A stretch of DNA of 64,000 bases from Arachis hypogaea (GCF_003086295.3 NC_092039.1:67413649-67477648); one strand, 5' to 3'; counted from the stretch's first letter, positions 10,185 through 20,821 are shown. The notes: generated by a model not told the origin, from the sequence alone. Program-made: numbers and translations.

Positions 10185-11656
10185 TTGTTGAGTTTGGACA
10201 ACTGATGGTTCATCTTGTTGCTTAGATTAGGTATTTTTCAGAATTTTTAAGAATGAATTCTAGAGTTTCATGATGATCTATTGAAGTCTGGCTGGCTGTG
10301 AAGCCATATCTAATTTTATTGGACCGAGGTTTCAACTTATCATCACAAGAGCTTGTTGATTTCTATCAATCTTGCTGTTGGAGCAGTGATCTGCTAAGGC
10401 TTGGCTGGCCGTTGGCCATGTCTAGTGTTTTGGACCGGAGCTTTCTTTGAAAGCTTGGCTGGCTATGAAGCCATGTCTAATTCCTGGACCGGAGTCTTAG
10501 ACTAACATTGCATGATTCCTGGAATTCTCATTAAGAATTTTGATACCTTTATTTTCTTTTCCACTTAATTTTCGAAAAATCCAAAAAAAATTTACAAAAT
10601 CATAAAATCCAAAAATATTTTCTTTTCCATTTTAAGTTTGGTGTCAATTGCATGTTTCTGTTCTTCTTGCATTCATTCATGTGTCTTAAGTGATCTTCAG
10701 GATGTTCTTGATGATTTCATTGCTCTCATCTTTAAATTCTTTTGACTTGAGTGTTTATGTGTCTCATATGCATTCTCATTTTGTCAGTATCAGTAGTATA
10801 CAAACTGCTAAGTTTGGTGTCTTGCATGCATTGTTATTTGATTTTAGTTGCATTTTGATTATTCCTCATTATTAAAAAACTCCAAAAATATTTTTAATTT
10901 GTGCCTTTTCAAGTCAATAATACAGAGGATTGAAGATTCAGAACATACAGCAGAGGAACTACACAGAAAAAGCTGGGTGTTCAAAATGCCCAGTGAAGAA
11001 GACAGACTGGCGTTTAAACGCCAGCCAGGGTGCCTGGCTGGGCATTTAACGCCCAAAAGGGTAGTGATTTGGGCGTTAAACGCCAGAATGTGCACCATTC
11101 TGGGCGTTTAACGCCAGGATGGCACAAGAGGGAAGATTTTGTTTTCAAATCAACTTTTTTTAAGTTTTCAAAATCTTTTCAAAATCAAATCTTTTTCAAA
11201 TCAAATCTTTTTCAAATCAAATCTTTTCAATCAAATCTTTTTCAAAATCAATTTCTTTCTATTTTCAAGGATACTTGCTATCAATTAATGATTTGATTCA
11301 ACATTTCAAGTATGTTGCCTTTTCTGTTGAGAAAGGTTTAATGTTTGAATCATATCTTTTCTTGATAGCCAAGTCATTAATTTTCAAAATCAAATCTTCT
11401 TGATTTCTAATTTCAAAATCTTTTTCAAAAATCACTTGATTTCTTTCCCACTTTTATTTTCGAAAATCAATTAGTATTTTTCAAAATGTTTTCAAAATCT
11501 TTTACTTAATTTTCGAAAATTACTTCCCCTCTTCTCACATCCTTCTATTTATGGACTAACACTATTCCTCAATGAACAATTCGAACCCTATCTCTCTTGA
11601 TAAATTCGAATTCTTCTACTTCTGCCTTCCATTTTTCTTTTCCTCTGACACCTCAA
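10185..11656 (+). other. E2 gag leader with an extra palindrome array
   Basis: AT-rich leader with no credible gene. It carries the motif TAAGTTTGGTGT at 10633-10644 and 10809-10820, and about four GGCGTTTAAACGCC/GGCGTTAAACGCC palindromes at 11007-11117. The leaders of E1 and E5 lack this array; E3 has it. Confidence 0.75.
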
Positions 11657-11687
11657 GGAATCTCTATACTGTGACATAGAGGATTCC
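11657..11687 (+). promoter_or_regulatory. Conserved hairpin upstream of E2 gag
   Basis: The arms GGAATCTCTAT and ATAGAGGATTCC are the same as in E1. It ends 27 nt before the gag ATG at 11715. Confidence 0.65.
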
Positions 11688-11714
11688 ACATTTTCTTGTT
11701 CTCTTCTCTTTCTT

Positions 11715-14053
11715 ATGAGAAGGAGCAAAGACAAAAGCATTCTTGTTGAGGCTGACCCTGAACCTGAAAGGACCTTGAATCAAAAGCTAAGAGAAGCTAA
11801 GGCACAATTCTCTGTAGAGGACCTAACAGAAATCTTCAAAGAAGAAGAACACATGGCAGCCGAAAACAACAACAATGCCAACAATGCAAGGAAGGTGCTG
11901 GGTGACTTTACTGCACCTACTCCCGACTTCTATGGGAGAATCATCTCTATCCCTGCCATTGGAGCAAACAACTTTGAGCTTAAGCCTCAATTAGTTTCTC
12001 TAATGCAACAGAGTTGCAAGTTCCATGGACTTCCATTGTAAGATCCTCATCAGTTTTTATCTGAATTCTTGCAAATCTGTGACACTGTCAAGACTAATGG
12101 GGTTGACCCTGAGGTCTATAGACTTATGCTATTCCCTTTTGCTGTAAGAGACAGAGCTAGGATATGGTTGGACTCACAACCTAAAGAAAGCCTGAACTCT
12201 TGGGAAAAGCAAGTCAATGCCTTCTTGGCAAAGTTCTTTCCACCTCAAAAATTGAGTAAGCTTAGAGTGGAAGTCCAAACCTTCAGACAGAAGGAAGGAG
12301 AATCCCTCTATGAAGCTTGGGAAAGATACAAACAATTAATCAGAAAGTGTCCCTCTGATATGCTTTCTGAATGGAGCATCATAGGTATTTTCTATGATGG
12401 TCTATCTGAACTGTCCAAGATGTCTTTGGATAGCTCTGCTGGAGGATCTCTTCATCTAAAGAAGACACCTACAGAAGCTCAAGAACTAATTAAAATGGTT
12501 GCAAATAACCAATTCATGTACACTTCTGAAAGGAATCCTGTGAATAATGGGACAAATTAGAAGAAAGGAGTTCTTGAGATTGATACTCTGAATGCCATAT
12601 TGGCTCAGAACAAAATATTGACTCAGCAAGTCAATATGATTTCTCAAAGTCTGTCTGGAATGCAAAATGCACCAGGCAGTACTAAGGAGGCTTCATCTGA
12701 AGAAAAAGCTTATGATCCTGAGAACCCTTCAATGGAAGAGGTGAATTACATGGGAGAACCCTATGGAAACACCTATAATCCTTCATGGAGAAATCATCCA
12801 AATTTCTCATGGAAGGATCAACAGAGACCTCAACAAGGTTTCAATAACAATAATGGTGGAAGAAATAGGTTTATCAATAGCAAGCCTTTTCCATCATCTT
12901 CTCAGCAACAGACAGAGAGTTCTAAGCAGAACACCTCTGACTTAGCAACCATGGTCTCTGATCTAATCAAAACCACTCAACGTTTCATGACTGAAACAAG
13001 GTCCTCCATTAGAAATTTGGAGGCACAAGTGGGTCAGCTGAGCAAGAAAATTACTGAACTCCCTCCTAGTACTCTTCCAAGCAATACAGAAGAAAATCCA
13101 AAAGGAGAGTGCAAGGCCATCAACATGGCCGAATTTGGAGAGGAGGGAGAGGCAGTGAACGCCACTGAGGAAGACCTCTATGGATGTCCACTGGCCTCCA
13201 ATGAGTTCCCCAATGGGGAACCATGGGAATCTGAGGCTCAAAATGAGACCATAGAGATTCCATTTAACTTACTTCTGCCATTCATGAGCTCTGATGAGTA
13301 TTCTTCCTCTGAAGAGGATGAATATGTCACTGAAGAGCAAGTTGCTAAATACCTTGGAGCAATCATGAAGCTAAATGACAAGTTATTTGGAAATGAGACT
13401 TGGGAGGATGAACCCCCTTTGCTCACCAAAGAACTGGATGACTTGTCTAGGCAGAAACTGTCTCAAAAGAGACAGGATCCTGGGAAGTTTTCAATACCTT
13501 GTACCATAGGCACCATGACCTTCAAGAAGGCCTTGTGTGACCTAGGGTCAAGTGTAAACCTCATGCCTCTCTCTGTAATGGAGAAGCTAGGGATCTTTGA
13601 GGTGCAAGCTGCAAAAATCTCACTAGAGATGGCAGACAACTCAAGAAAACAAGCTTATGGACTTGTAGAGGATATTCTGGTAAAGGTTGAAGATCATTAC
13701 ATCCCTGCTAATTTCATAGTCCTAGAGACTGGGAAGTACATGGATGAATCCATCATCCTTGGCAGACCCTTCCTAGCCACAGCAAAGGCTGTGATTGATG
13801 TTGAAGAGGAGAATTGATCATTCAAGTGAATGAAGAATCCGTTGTGTTTAAGGCTCAAGGATATCCCTCTGTCACCATGGAGAGGAAGCATGAAGAGCTT
13901 CTGTCAAAACAGAGCCAAACAGAGCCCCCACAGTCAAACTCTAAGTTTGGTGTTAGGAGGCCACAACCAACTTCTAAGTTTGGTGTTGAACCCCCACATT
14001 CAAACTCTAAGTTTGGTGTTGGGAGGTTCCAACATTGCTCTGAGCATCTGTGA
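11715..14053 (+). pseudogene. E2 gag-protease, two nonsense codons and one frameshift
   Basis: Gag starts at ATG 11715, 27 nt after the hairpin. The frame is interrupted by TAA at 12039-12041 (GAA in relatives) and TAG at 12558-12560 (a CAA/CAG position). It then stays open to 13817, where loss of one C relative to E3 shifts the frame; the last part continues in another frame to 14053. The gag core lies after the first stop (RARIWLDSQ). A Gln/Asn-rich linker and acidic stretch follow. The protease segment CDLGSSVNLMP keeps its Asp. The tail has NSKFGV-type repeats encoded by copies of TAAGTTTGGTGT at 13942, 13975 and 14008. No zinc knuckle, reverse transcriptase or integrase was seen. Confidence 0.85.
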
Positions 14054-14268
14054 GGCTCCATGAGAGCCCTCTGTCAAGCTACTGACATTAAAGAAGCGCT
14101 TGTTGGGAGGCAACCCAATGTTATATTTTATCTATTTTCCTTTGTTATTTTATGTTTTCTGTAGGTTGATGATCATGAGAAGTCACAAAATCGATTGAAA
14201 AAGCAAAAACAGAATGAAAAACAGAAAGAAAAACAGCACACCCTAGAGGAAGATCTTGCTGGCGTTTA
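14054..14268 (+). promoter_or_regulatory. E2 post-gag-pr conserved motif and spacer
   Basis: The ...CAAGCTACTGACATTAAAG block and TTGGGAGGCAACCCA lie at about 14073-14120, as in every other element, followed by about 150 bases of A-rich spacer. Confidence 0.65.
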
Positions 14269-14430
14269 AACGCCAGTAAGGCTAGCAGATGGGCGTTTAA
14301 CGCCCAGTCTGGCACCATTCTGGGCGTTTAACGCCAGAAAGGGGCACCAGACTGGCGTTAAACGCCAGTAAAGGGCAAGAACTTGGCGTTAAACGCCAGA
14401 AAGGGGCACCAGCCCGGCGTTTAACGCCAG
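14269..14430 (+). repeat. Palindrome array of E2
   Basis: Six units at about 30-base spacing, including GGCGTTTAAACGCC, GGGCGTTTAACGCCC and GGCGTTAAACGCC. Central bases are T or A, unlike the C/G centres of E1. Arms change in pairs. Confidence 0.9.
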
Positions 14431-14926
14431 AATTGGCACAAAGAGCATTTTTGCTCGCCACTTGGTGCAGGGATGACTTTTCCTTGACACCTCAGGATCT
14501 GTGGACCCCACAGGATCCTCACCTACCCCACCACTCTCTCTCTTCTTCCTCACCCATTCACCAATCACCTCTTCCCCAAAAACCCCTCACCTATCAACTC
14601 CCATCTTTCTCTTCACCTTTCACATCCATCCTTCATAAAACCCCACCTACCTCACCATTCAAATTCAAAACACTTTCCCTCCAAAACCCACCCTCCCATA
14701 GCCGAACCATAACCCTCCCCCCACCCCTATATAAACCCATCTTCACTCCCTCATTTTCACACAACCTCAACACTCTTTCTCTCCCTTTGGCCGAACCACA
14801 AGGCCATTTAAATCTCCTCTATTTCTTCTTCTTCTACTCTCTTCTTTCTTCTTTTGCTCGAGGACGAGCAAACCTTTTAAGTTTGGTGTGGTAAAAGCAT
14901 TGCTTTTTGTTTTTCCATAACCATTT
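14431..14926 (+). other. E2 spacer before ORF2
   Basis: One GGATCTGTGG/CCACAGGATC hairpin at about 14494-14518 and about 330 bases of C/T-rich sequence. Then a perfect hairpin TTGCTCGAGGACGAGCAA at 14854-14871 and TAAGTTTGGTGT at 14878-14889, about 37 nt before the ORF2 ATG. Open frames here (for example 14433-14894) have no family features and look like compositional artefacts. Confidence 0.65.
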
Positions 14927-15364
14927 ATGGCATCCAAGGCCGGAGAAACCTCTAGAAAGAGGAAAGGGAAGGCAAAAGCTTCCACCTCCGAGTCATGGGA
15001 GATGGAGAGATTCATCTCAAGGGTGCATCAAGACCACTTCTATGAAGTTGTGGCCTTGAAGAAGGTGATCCTCGAGGTCCCTTTTAAACTCAAAAAGAGT
15101 GAATATCCGGAGATCCGACATGAGATCCGAAGAAGAGGTTGGGAAGTTCGTACCAACCCCATTCAACAAGTCGGAATCTTAATGGTTCAAGAGTTCTATG
15201 CCAATGCATGGATCACCAAGAACCATGACCAAAGTGTGAACCCGGACCCAAAGAATTGGCTTACTATGGTTCGGGGGAAATACTTGGATTTTAGTCCGGA
15301 AAATGTAAGGTTGGCATTCAACTTGCCCATGATGCAAGGAGATGAACATCCTTACACTAGAAGG
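14927..15364 (+). pseudogene. E2 ORF2, first part, cut by E7
   Basis: The 146 codons from ATG (MASKAGETSRK) match E1 ORF2. The frame is cut at 15364 by E7, whose target duplication is GAAGG at 15360-15364. It resumes in the same frame at 22920. Confidence 0.85.
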
Positions 15365-17458
15365 TGATGTGTGGAAAACGATCCAACACAAAACTCACTG
15401 GCAAGTGTACCGGGTCGCATCAAGTAATAATAACTCACATGAGTGAGGTCGATCCCACAGGGATTGAAGGATTGAGCAATTTTAGTTTAGTGGTTGATTT
15501 AGTCAAGCGAATCAAGTTTTGATTGAGTGGGTTGTATTTAACAGAAGATAAATTGCTTGAAATGTAAAGGGAGAGGGGAAATTGCATTAAATTAAAGAGC
15601 AGGAAAGTAAACTTGCTGAATCTTAAAGAACAAGAAAGTAAATAACTGAAACTTAAAGTGCAAGAAATATAAATTGTAGTAACTTAAATGGCAAGAAAGA
15701 TAAATGGCTTGAAAATAAAAGGGGTTTGAGGATTGGGATTGCAGAATATAAACAAAGAAAAATTGAATTGCCACAGTTAATATAGCAGGAATTGAATTGG
15801 AAGCAATGAAAGCTTAAACAGAAAATTAAAGTAAAATGCAGCAAGGTTCACAGAAGAACCCAAGTAAATTGTGATCTTAGGACTCAAGAGCTTAGGTAGC
15901 AGAGCCTAAAACCCAATTTCCTTCCCAGATCCGAGTTATCAAAGCAATTGACAAAAAATTAAAGAAGAAGCAGTAGAAGAACAGAAATCAAATTCAATTG
16001 TGCAGAAAAGGATTTAAAGAGATTTTAGATGGGAATTGAGACAGAATTTCCTCAATTTCACACACCCAAAACTCAGAAACAGAAGAGTAGAATTGCCCGA
16101 GTAAGAATGAGGAAGGAGATCAGTCAATTCTCCCTTAATCCTCTGAGCTCTCGGTCAAGTCTCTCAAGAGCAATTAGAAGAAATTCAAAGCTCAAAGAAA
16201 GTGCAAAATTCAAAAGCCAAGCTAAAGGTAAGTCCAAAAGGTTCTAATTACATCAAACTAGCTTCTATTTATACACTTTCTATTCTTGGATTTTGGGATT
16301 TGGATGGGCTTTTGATTTGGTGAAGAAATGAATTAAAATGGGGTTTTAATTTGGATTTTCGGCCCATGAAAAGTTGCTCCCAGGAGGCTGCCCTGCCCTT
16401 GTGGAGGGCAGGGCAGAAAATTGATGTTTGGTGCGTTGCTGGTGCGGGCGTGGTGCAGTCTGGTGCGGCCTTGGTGCGCCAAACGCTGCCCTGCCCGCGC
16501 CAAGGGCAGGGCAGGAAAAGTTGGTGCGCCAGAAATTGCCTTGGTGCTGCCAGAATCAAGAATTGGTGCGCCAGAAATTGCTTTGGTGCATAGGATGCTG
16601 CCCTGCCCTCGCGGAGGGCAGGGCAGGAAATTTTGGTGCTGCCAGGGTCGAGCTTGGTGCGTGCTGGTGCTGCCAGGAATGAGCCTTGGTGCGCCAGATT
16701 TGAGTTTTGGTGCGCCAGCTCCATGCATCATCAAAATGCTGCCCTGCCCTCGCGGAGGGCAGGGCAGTGTTGCCACTTTGCTGTCCCGTGTTCGAAACAC
16801 GGCTGGGACACACGTTCAATTAATTTCCTTGGTTTCTTGGCACGGCACTCAACCTTAGTTCTTTGCTTCTTCCTTGGTCCGTGTTCGAGTCTTGTGGCAT
16901 GCATGGGTGACATTTTTCCTTTGATTTTCTTCCTTGGTGAGCCCGATACTGCCCTTGTGGAGGGCAGGGCAAGGTTCTCTTCTTCTTGGTTCCAAGGCAC
17001 ACTTTTGTGCTCTGCCCTTGTAGTAGGCAGGGCAGAGTTGCCTTCCTTGTTTGGTTTCCTTATGTTGCCCTCCTAGAGGGCAGTGTGCCCTTGTGGAGGG
17101 CAATGTTTGCCTCCCCTTTGCATGCGGCACACTTCCTCCTGCTTTGACCACACTTTCCTTTCCTTGGGCTACACTTCTTAGGCCACGCTTTTCCTTTTCT
17201 TTTCTTTTCTTCACCTATAATAAACCAAAACAACCACTCCAAGTATCACTAAATTCAAGAGGCTTATAAATCAATTAAAATTCAATTAAAATTAGCTTAA
17301 ACCTCATGGATTATCATTAATTTCATGGTGGTTGCTTGATTTAGAGAAGTTATGCATTTTCACTCCAAATCACTTACTTAGGATGCAAGAAAGTGCATAA
17401 ATGCTAACAAAACAAGTGAAATTAGCTTGAAAAATGGGTATATGATGACTTGTCATCA
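15365..17458 (-). repeat. E7 3' LTR
   Basis: 2,094 bp; in element orientation it begins TGATGACAAGTCATCA and ends CCACACATCA. TATAAATAG on the minus strand at 16265-16273 suggests about 1.19 kb of U3. That U3 holds the hairpin array at 16388-17102. Confidence 0.93.
16388..17102. repeat. GC-rich hairpin array in the E7 LTR U3
   Basis: Eight hairpins: 16388-16416, 16486-16514, 16598-16626, 16739-16767, 16949-16967, 17012-17035, 17066-17082 and 17086-17102. The longest have arms CTGCCCTGCCCT and AGGGCAGGGCAG with a short variable loop; the second has changes in both arms next to its loop. Between them are copies of TTGGTGCGCCAG, and 16786-16802 is a further palindrome (CCGTGTT/AACACGG). ORFs of 80-155 aa on both strands are products of this symmetry. 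The same array is in the other LTR (21845-22559) and the solo LTR (34281-35017). Confidence 0.9.
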
Positions 17459-19055
17459 CAACACCAAACTTAAATCTTGCTTGTCCCCAAGCAAGCATCA
17501 AAACTAAGAGAAATTGAAATGAATAAGAAAAGAATACATATCCTTATTATGCAGATAGCAGAACTTAATCTATGGGGTCATTATGCAGACAATGATAACT
17601 CACTTATTGTTGATGTTACATGATATACATTTTGCATCAAAGGTTTGCTAAACTTGCTGTTATAAGACTCACTTTGTGATTCCTCCCTTGCTAACTTTTC
17701 TTGGCTTCCAATGCTTAACAAGCTTATTATTCTTTTTGGAGGTTTGGTGTCAAATGCTGCAGTATTAGCCTTTGGCCTTATTTGTTTCTTTCCTTTACTC
17801 AACATCTCTCCACCACAGACACTTGGCTTACTAATTCTTCCTAGGATCATTGATGCCCAGCATCTCTTTAGATAACTAAATGTTCTGTATCTAAGTTGCT
17901 CTTTATTGTGGATTTTCAATTGGCCATCCCAAATCAGTTGATCTAAGTGACCGGGTTTTAAAATACCCCTTAGAATTTACTCATCCAAGCAGATCTTAGT
18001 ACAAGAACACCACAGGCATATGTCCTAAGGTTCAAGCTATTGGTGTCCAACCTTTATTCTTTGTTTTTCTTGCCATTTTGGCTTTTTCTTTCTCTTTTCT
18101 TTCTGTTTTTGTTACCAAGGGCTTTTTCATTATTGAGAAGAGTCTTTATAACAGCAATCTAACTCACAATTGACTAAGAATGATATTATGCAACAATTAT
18201 TTCATGAGTTATGCATTTAATCAAACACATATACCACCACCAACTTCCATTCATACTTATGCAACATTGGATATTTCTCTTTTCAATTCAAACCAAACTC
18301 TTTTATTTAAGCATATGGGAAACAAAACAATTTTCAAGCTAAGTGATGGATAACAAGCATTGTGCAAACTTAGCATTTTTAACAAACAATTTCACTTGCA
18401 ACTAGATAAACACTTTAGCAAGATATACAATGGTTTCCAGATTCAAAAACACTTCACAGCAGCAAGGATTAAGGTTAGATACAACCTTTGAAGTTGCAGC
18501 CCTTTGATTCTTCCTTCTGTTGTGTTTTCTTTGAGTTAAGATGCATAATGTCTTCAATTATTGACTCATGTCCTGCATAATCCTCAAAGTTGCTTGCTTC
18601 TCAAGCCCTTAATTATATGGTTAGTATACATAAACTGAGTGTGGTTCCAGGATTGATTTTTTTGGTGTAGGGACACCAAACTTAATTGTTTGCCACTGCC
18701 TCAGATGCAACAAGTCAACCATATTTGAAACTATGTATCCTTGCTAAAGGTTAATGAAATTAAAGCTAGAAAACAATTCAACAGTTGAATAATGTTTGAT
18801 TGCTTGGAGCTAGAATCATGCAAGAGGTGAGAATGTGTTTTTAAATGATATTTTGGTGGAACACCAAACTTAGAAGTTTTCATTCTCCCTCAAATTGTTT
18901 TGGTGTGCAACACCAAACTTAGCTCCTTGCAATGCATACCAATTATTCAACGTTTTTATTGAAAAAGCTATGAAAAAGAGAACTACCTCAGGTTGGGTTG
19001 CCTCCCAACAAGCGCTCTTTTATTGTCACTAGCTTGACATCTTCATTTTTGCTGA
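17459..19055 (-). other. E7 3' non-coding region
   Basis: About 1.6 kb without a convincing gene; a 112-codon frame at 17581-17919 has no recognised features. Next to the LTR lie TAAGTTTGGTGT (17461-17472, minus) and a hairpin, CTTGCTTG/CAAGCAAG, at 17476-17495. Three more copies near 18661-18684, 18852-18872 and 18899-18921 form inverted pairs (TTTGGTGT..ACACCAAA). The TTGGGAGGCAACCCA block is at about 18991-19039. Confidence 0.65.
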
Positions 19056-19364
19056 TCATGGAGGTTGAAAATCACAGTGCCTTAGCTTGTCTTTCTTCAC
19101 TGTGAACTTCCTTCCGGTTTCCTCTTTGACGACCTCTATAAATTCTTGTGGAAGGATCTTAGTCACAGTGTAGTGATCAGACAACTGTGGGGATACCTTC
19201 ATGGTTTGGATATTGATCATCACTCGATCCCCTAGTGAAAACTTTCCAGTGGGGATTTTCTGCTTGTCTTTAGTTTTATCCTCTGTCCCTCTTTGAAGGA
19301 ATTCCCTGTTGTGTTTTTCTTGGCTGGTACTTCCTTTTTCATTGTCCTCTATGATCCTTTTCCA
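19056..19364 (-). pseudogene. Integrase C-terminal-like tail in frame with E7 gag
   Basis: After the TGA that ends gag (19365-19367), the same frame stays open for 102 codons to TGA 19056-19058. The segment FSLGDRVMINIQTM...YTVTKILP...GRKFTVKKDKLRH follows the pattern of a Ty3/gypsy integrase C-terminal domain and aligns by eye with the E6 integrase end ([13 protein letters not shown]...[12 protein letters not shown]). I infer that pol was deleted from within protease/RT to near the integrase end, fusing gag to the integrase tail, and that the TGA (CGA by one transition) came later or is read through. Confidence 0.55.
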
Positions 19365-20573
19365 TCATTCCTTCTTTGTAGCATCTTCGTTGTTGGTTGG
19401 TTTATCTTCAATGGGTTTGAGGAAAGTATTTGGTTTCTTCTCACCCATTTCTGCAAAGTGCTTCGCCAATTGAGCTATCTGCTCCTCAATTCCTTTGATT
19501 AACATTGTTTGGTTCCTTCTTGTTTCCTCTTGGTGTTTCATCATTCTCTCTATTAGGATCTCCAAGTTTGTGATTCTCTGAGAGTCTTGTGAGGTTGGTT
19601 GGTTATGAGATGTTAAAGGTGGGAAGGGTGGGTGCGGTGGTGGCATGTAGTGGTTGTTATTGCTGTAATGGTGTTTTTGATGGTTTATGAAGTTAGGGTT
19701 GTTATAATGGAATTCCCTTGGTTTGTGATTTTGGTACTCACTCCTTCTCCAGTTGAGATGGGTTTGGGAGTGTCTGTGTTGTGAGGGTTGGCTTTGAATG
19801 GTATTAGTGGGTGTGTGATATTGATTGTTTGTGATCATGAGGTTGCTTTGGTGGAGACTTCCTTGTTCTTGATGTTGAGACTCCCTCATTCTCAGATAGG
19901 AATGGGGTCTCCATGGTGGAAATTTGGCATTCACTGCAGCAGATGTCTCCATGTTTTGCTGTGGTTGAGGGTGCATTTGTCTGTTTAAGTCTTTGAAAGC
20001 ATTCACCCCTTCACTATTCATCACTTCTTTTTCTGAGATTGCATTCTGTGGTTTCTCAAATGACTGTTGGTTGTTGACTCCTTTGTCATTGAGGTCTGCA
20101 ATTCCTTGGGCGGTTGTTGTTGCTTTGAGTAAGCCATCTGAGAAGTAGTCCACTGCTTTTCTTGTTTCTGGGGTCAATCCTTCATAGAAAGCTCGGAAGC
20201 CCACTTTATCAGTTGCTTTCTTGTATCTTTCCCAGGCCTTGAAGAGTGGTTCTTCGTCCCCTTGTGTGAATAGATGTTCCTCCTCTTTCAGCTGGATGAT
20301 CTCTCTGGATGAGGTGAATTTGGCTAGAAATTTGGTGACCAAATCATCCCAACTAGTGATACTTCCTTGAGGAAAAGTTTCAAACCATTGTGCAGCTTCA
20401 CCCTTTAATGAGAAAGGGAATAACAGGATCTTGTAAGTGTCATGATCTGAACCATCGGTGTTGACCGCATTACAAGTTCTCAGGAAAGTAGATATGTGCT
20501 GTTGAGGATCCTCCGATGGATTTCCATCATAAGAACAATTGTTCTTGATGAGTGTAATGAGTGGTGGCTTCAT
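19365..20573 (-). CDS. E7 gag protein (402 aa)
   Basis: Starts at ATG 20571-20573 (MKPPLITLIKNN) and ends at TGA 19365-19367. The gag core is at residues 1-130: LLFPFSLKGEAAQWF, then WDDLVTKFLAKF, the usual pattern of plant Ty3/gypsy gag. A long Gln/His/Asn/Pro-rich middle follows (residues 200-330), then a coiled-coil-like end. No CCHC knuckle was seen. The frame continues upstream of the ATG through SHATGNQVYTNKEYHD to an in-frame TGA, then FIPPV-type residues typical of gag N-termini. The original start was therefore probably further upstream and the present ORF is N-terminally shortened by a nonsense change. It is clearly diverged from gag of E1-E5. Confidence 0.8.
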   Translation of the reverse strand: MKPPLITLIKNNCSYDGNPSEDPQQHISTFLRTCNAVNTDGSDHDTYKILLFPFSLKGEAAQWFETFPQGSITSWDDLVTKFLAKFTSSREIIQLKEEEHLFTQGDEEPLFKAWERYKKATDKVGFRAFYEGLTPETRKAVDYFSDGLLKATTTAQGIADLNDKGVNNQQSFEKPQNAISEKEVMNSEGVNAFKDLNRQMHPQPQQNMETSAAVNAKFPPWRPHSYLRMRESQHQEQGSLHQSNLMITNNQYHTPTNTIQSQPSQHRHSQTHLNWRRSEYQNHKPREFHYNNPNFINHQKHHYSNNNHYMPPPHPPFPPLTSHNQPTSQDSQRITNLEILIERMMKHQEETRRNQTMLIKGIEEQIAQLAKHFAEMGEKKPNTFLKPIEDKPTNNEDATKKE

Positions 20574-20797
20574 GTCATGATACTCCTTGTTTGTATAAAC
20601 TTGATTTCCTGTGGCATGCGATCAAACAGGAGGAATAAATGGCAGCACACTTGAGGATCAAATGAAGTTAGTTAAAATAAACTGTTAGTGAATTGATAGA
20701 GGCAATTTCTCAAACAGTTAGTATGTTAGTAAAAAGATAAAGAAAAAGTGCTTGATCTAGACCTCCACTTCACTTAATCATTGTCAATCTATTTCAA

Positions 20798-20815
20798 TCC
20801 CCGGCAACGGCGCCA
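20798..20815 (-). promoter_or_regulatory. E7 primer binding site, tRNA-Asp type
   Basis: Read on the minus strand, TGGCGCCGTTGCCGGGGA is a perfect complement of plant tRNA-Asp 3' sequence, six bases from the LTR. Confidence 0.9.
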
Positions 20816-20821
20816 AAAACT

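Noticed and set aside
14433..14894. 153-codon ORF in the pyrimidine-rich spacer (similar at 32384-32817)
   Set aside because: Ser/Pro/Leu-rich low-complexity text from a C/T tract, not conserved in E1, E4 or E5.
16786..16802. CCGTGTTCGAAACACGG as a pol III B-box or tRNA T-loop
   Set aside because: It departs from the GGTTCGANNCC consensus and no A-box or tRNA fold is nearby; it is simply a palindrome.
16269..16858. ORFs of 80-155 aa on both strands in the E7-family LTR (also at 21726-22315 and 34162-34773)
   Set aside because: They arise from the palindromic GC-rich hairpins, which read open on both strands. The peptides are repeats of PCPPRGQG-like text with no family resemblance and lie upstream of the LTR TATA box.
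17581..17919. 112-codon minus-strand ORF in the E7 3' region
   Set aside because: Past the polyprotein end and post-pol motif, with no homology by eye to any retrotransposon protein. Probably chance.
20798..20815. tRNA-Asp gene fragment
   Set aside because: Only the 18-nt complement of the tRNA 3' end is present, adjacent to an LTR: it is a primer binding site.
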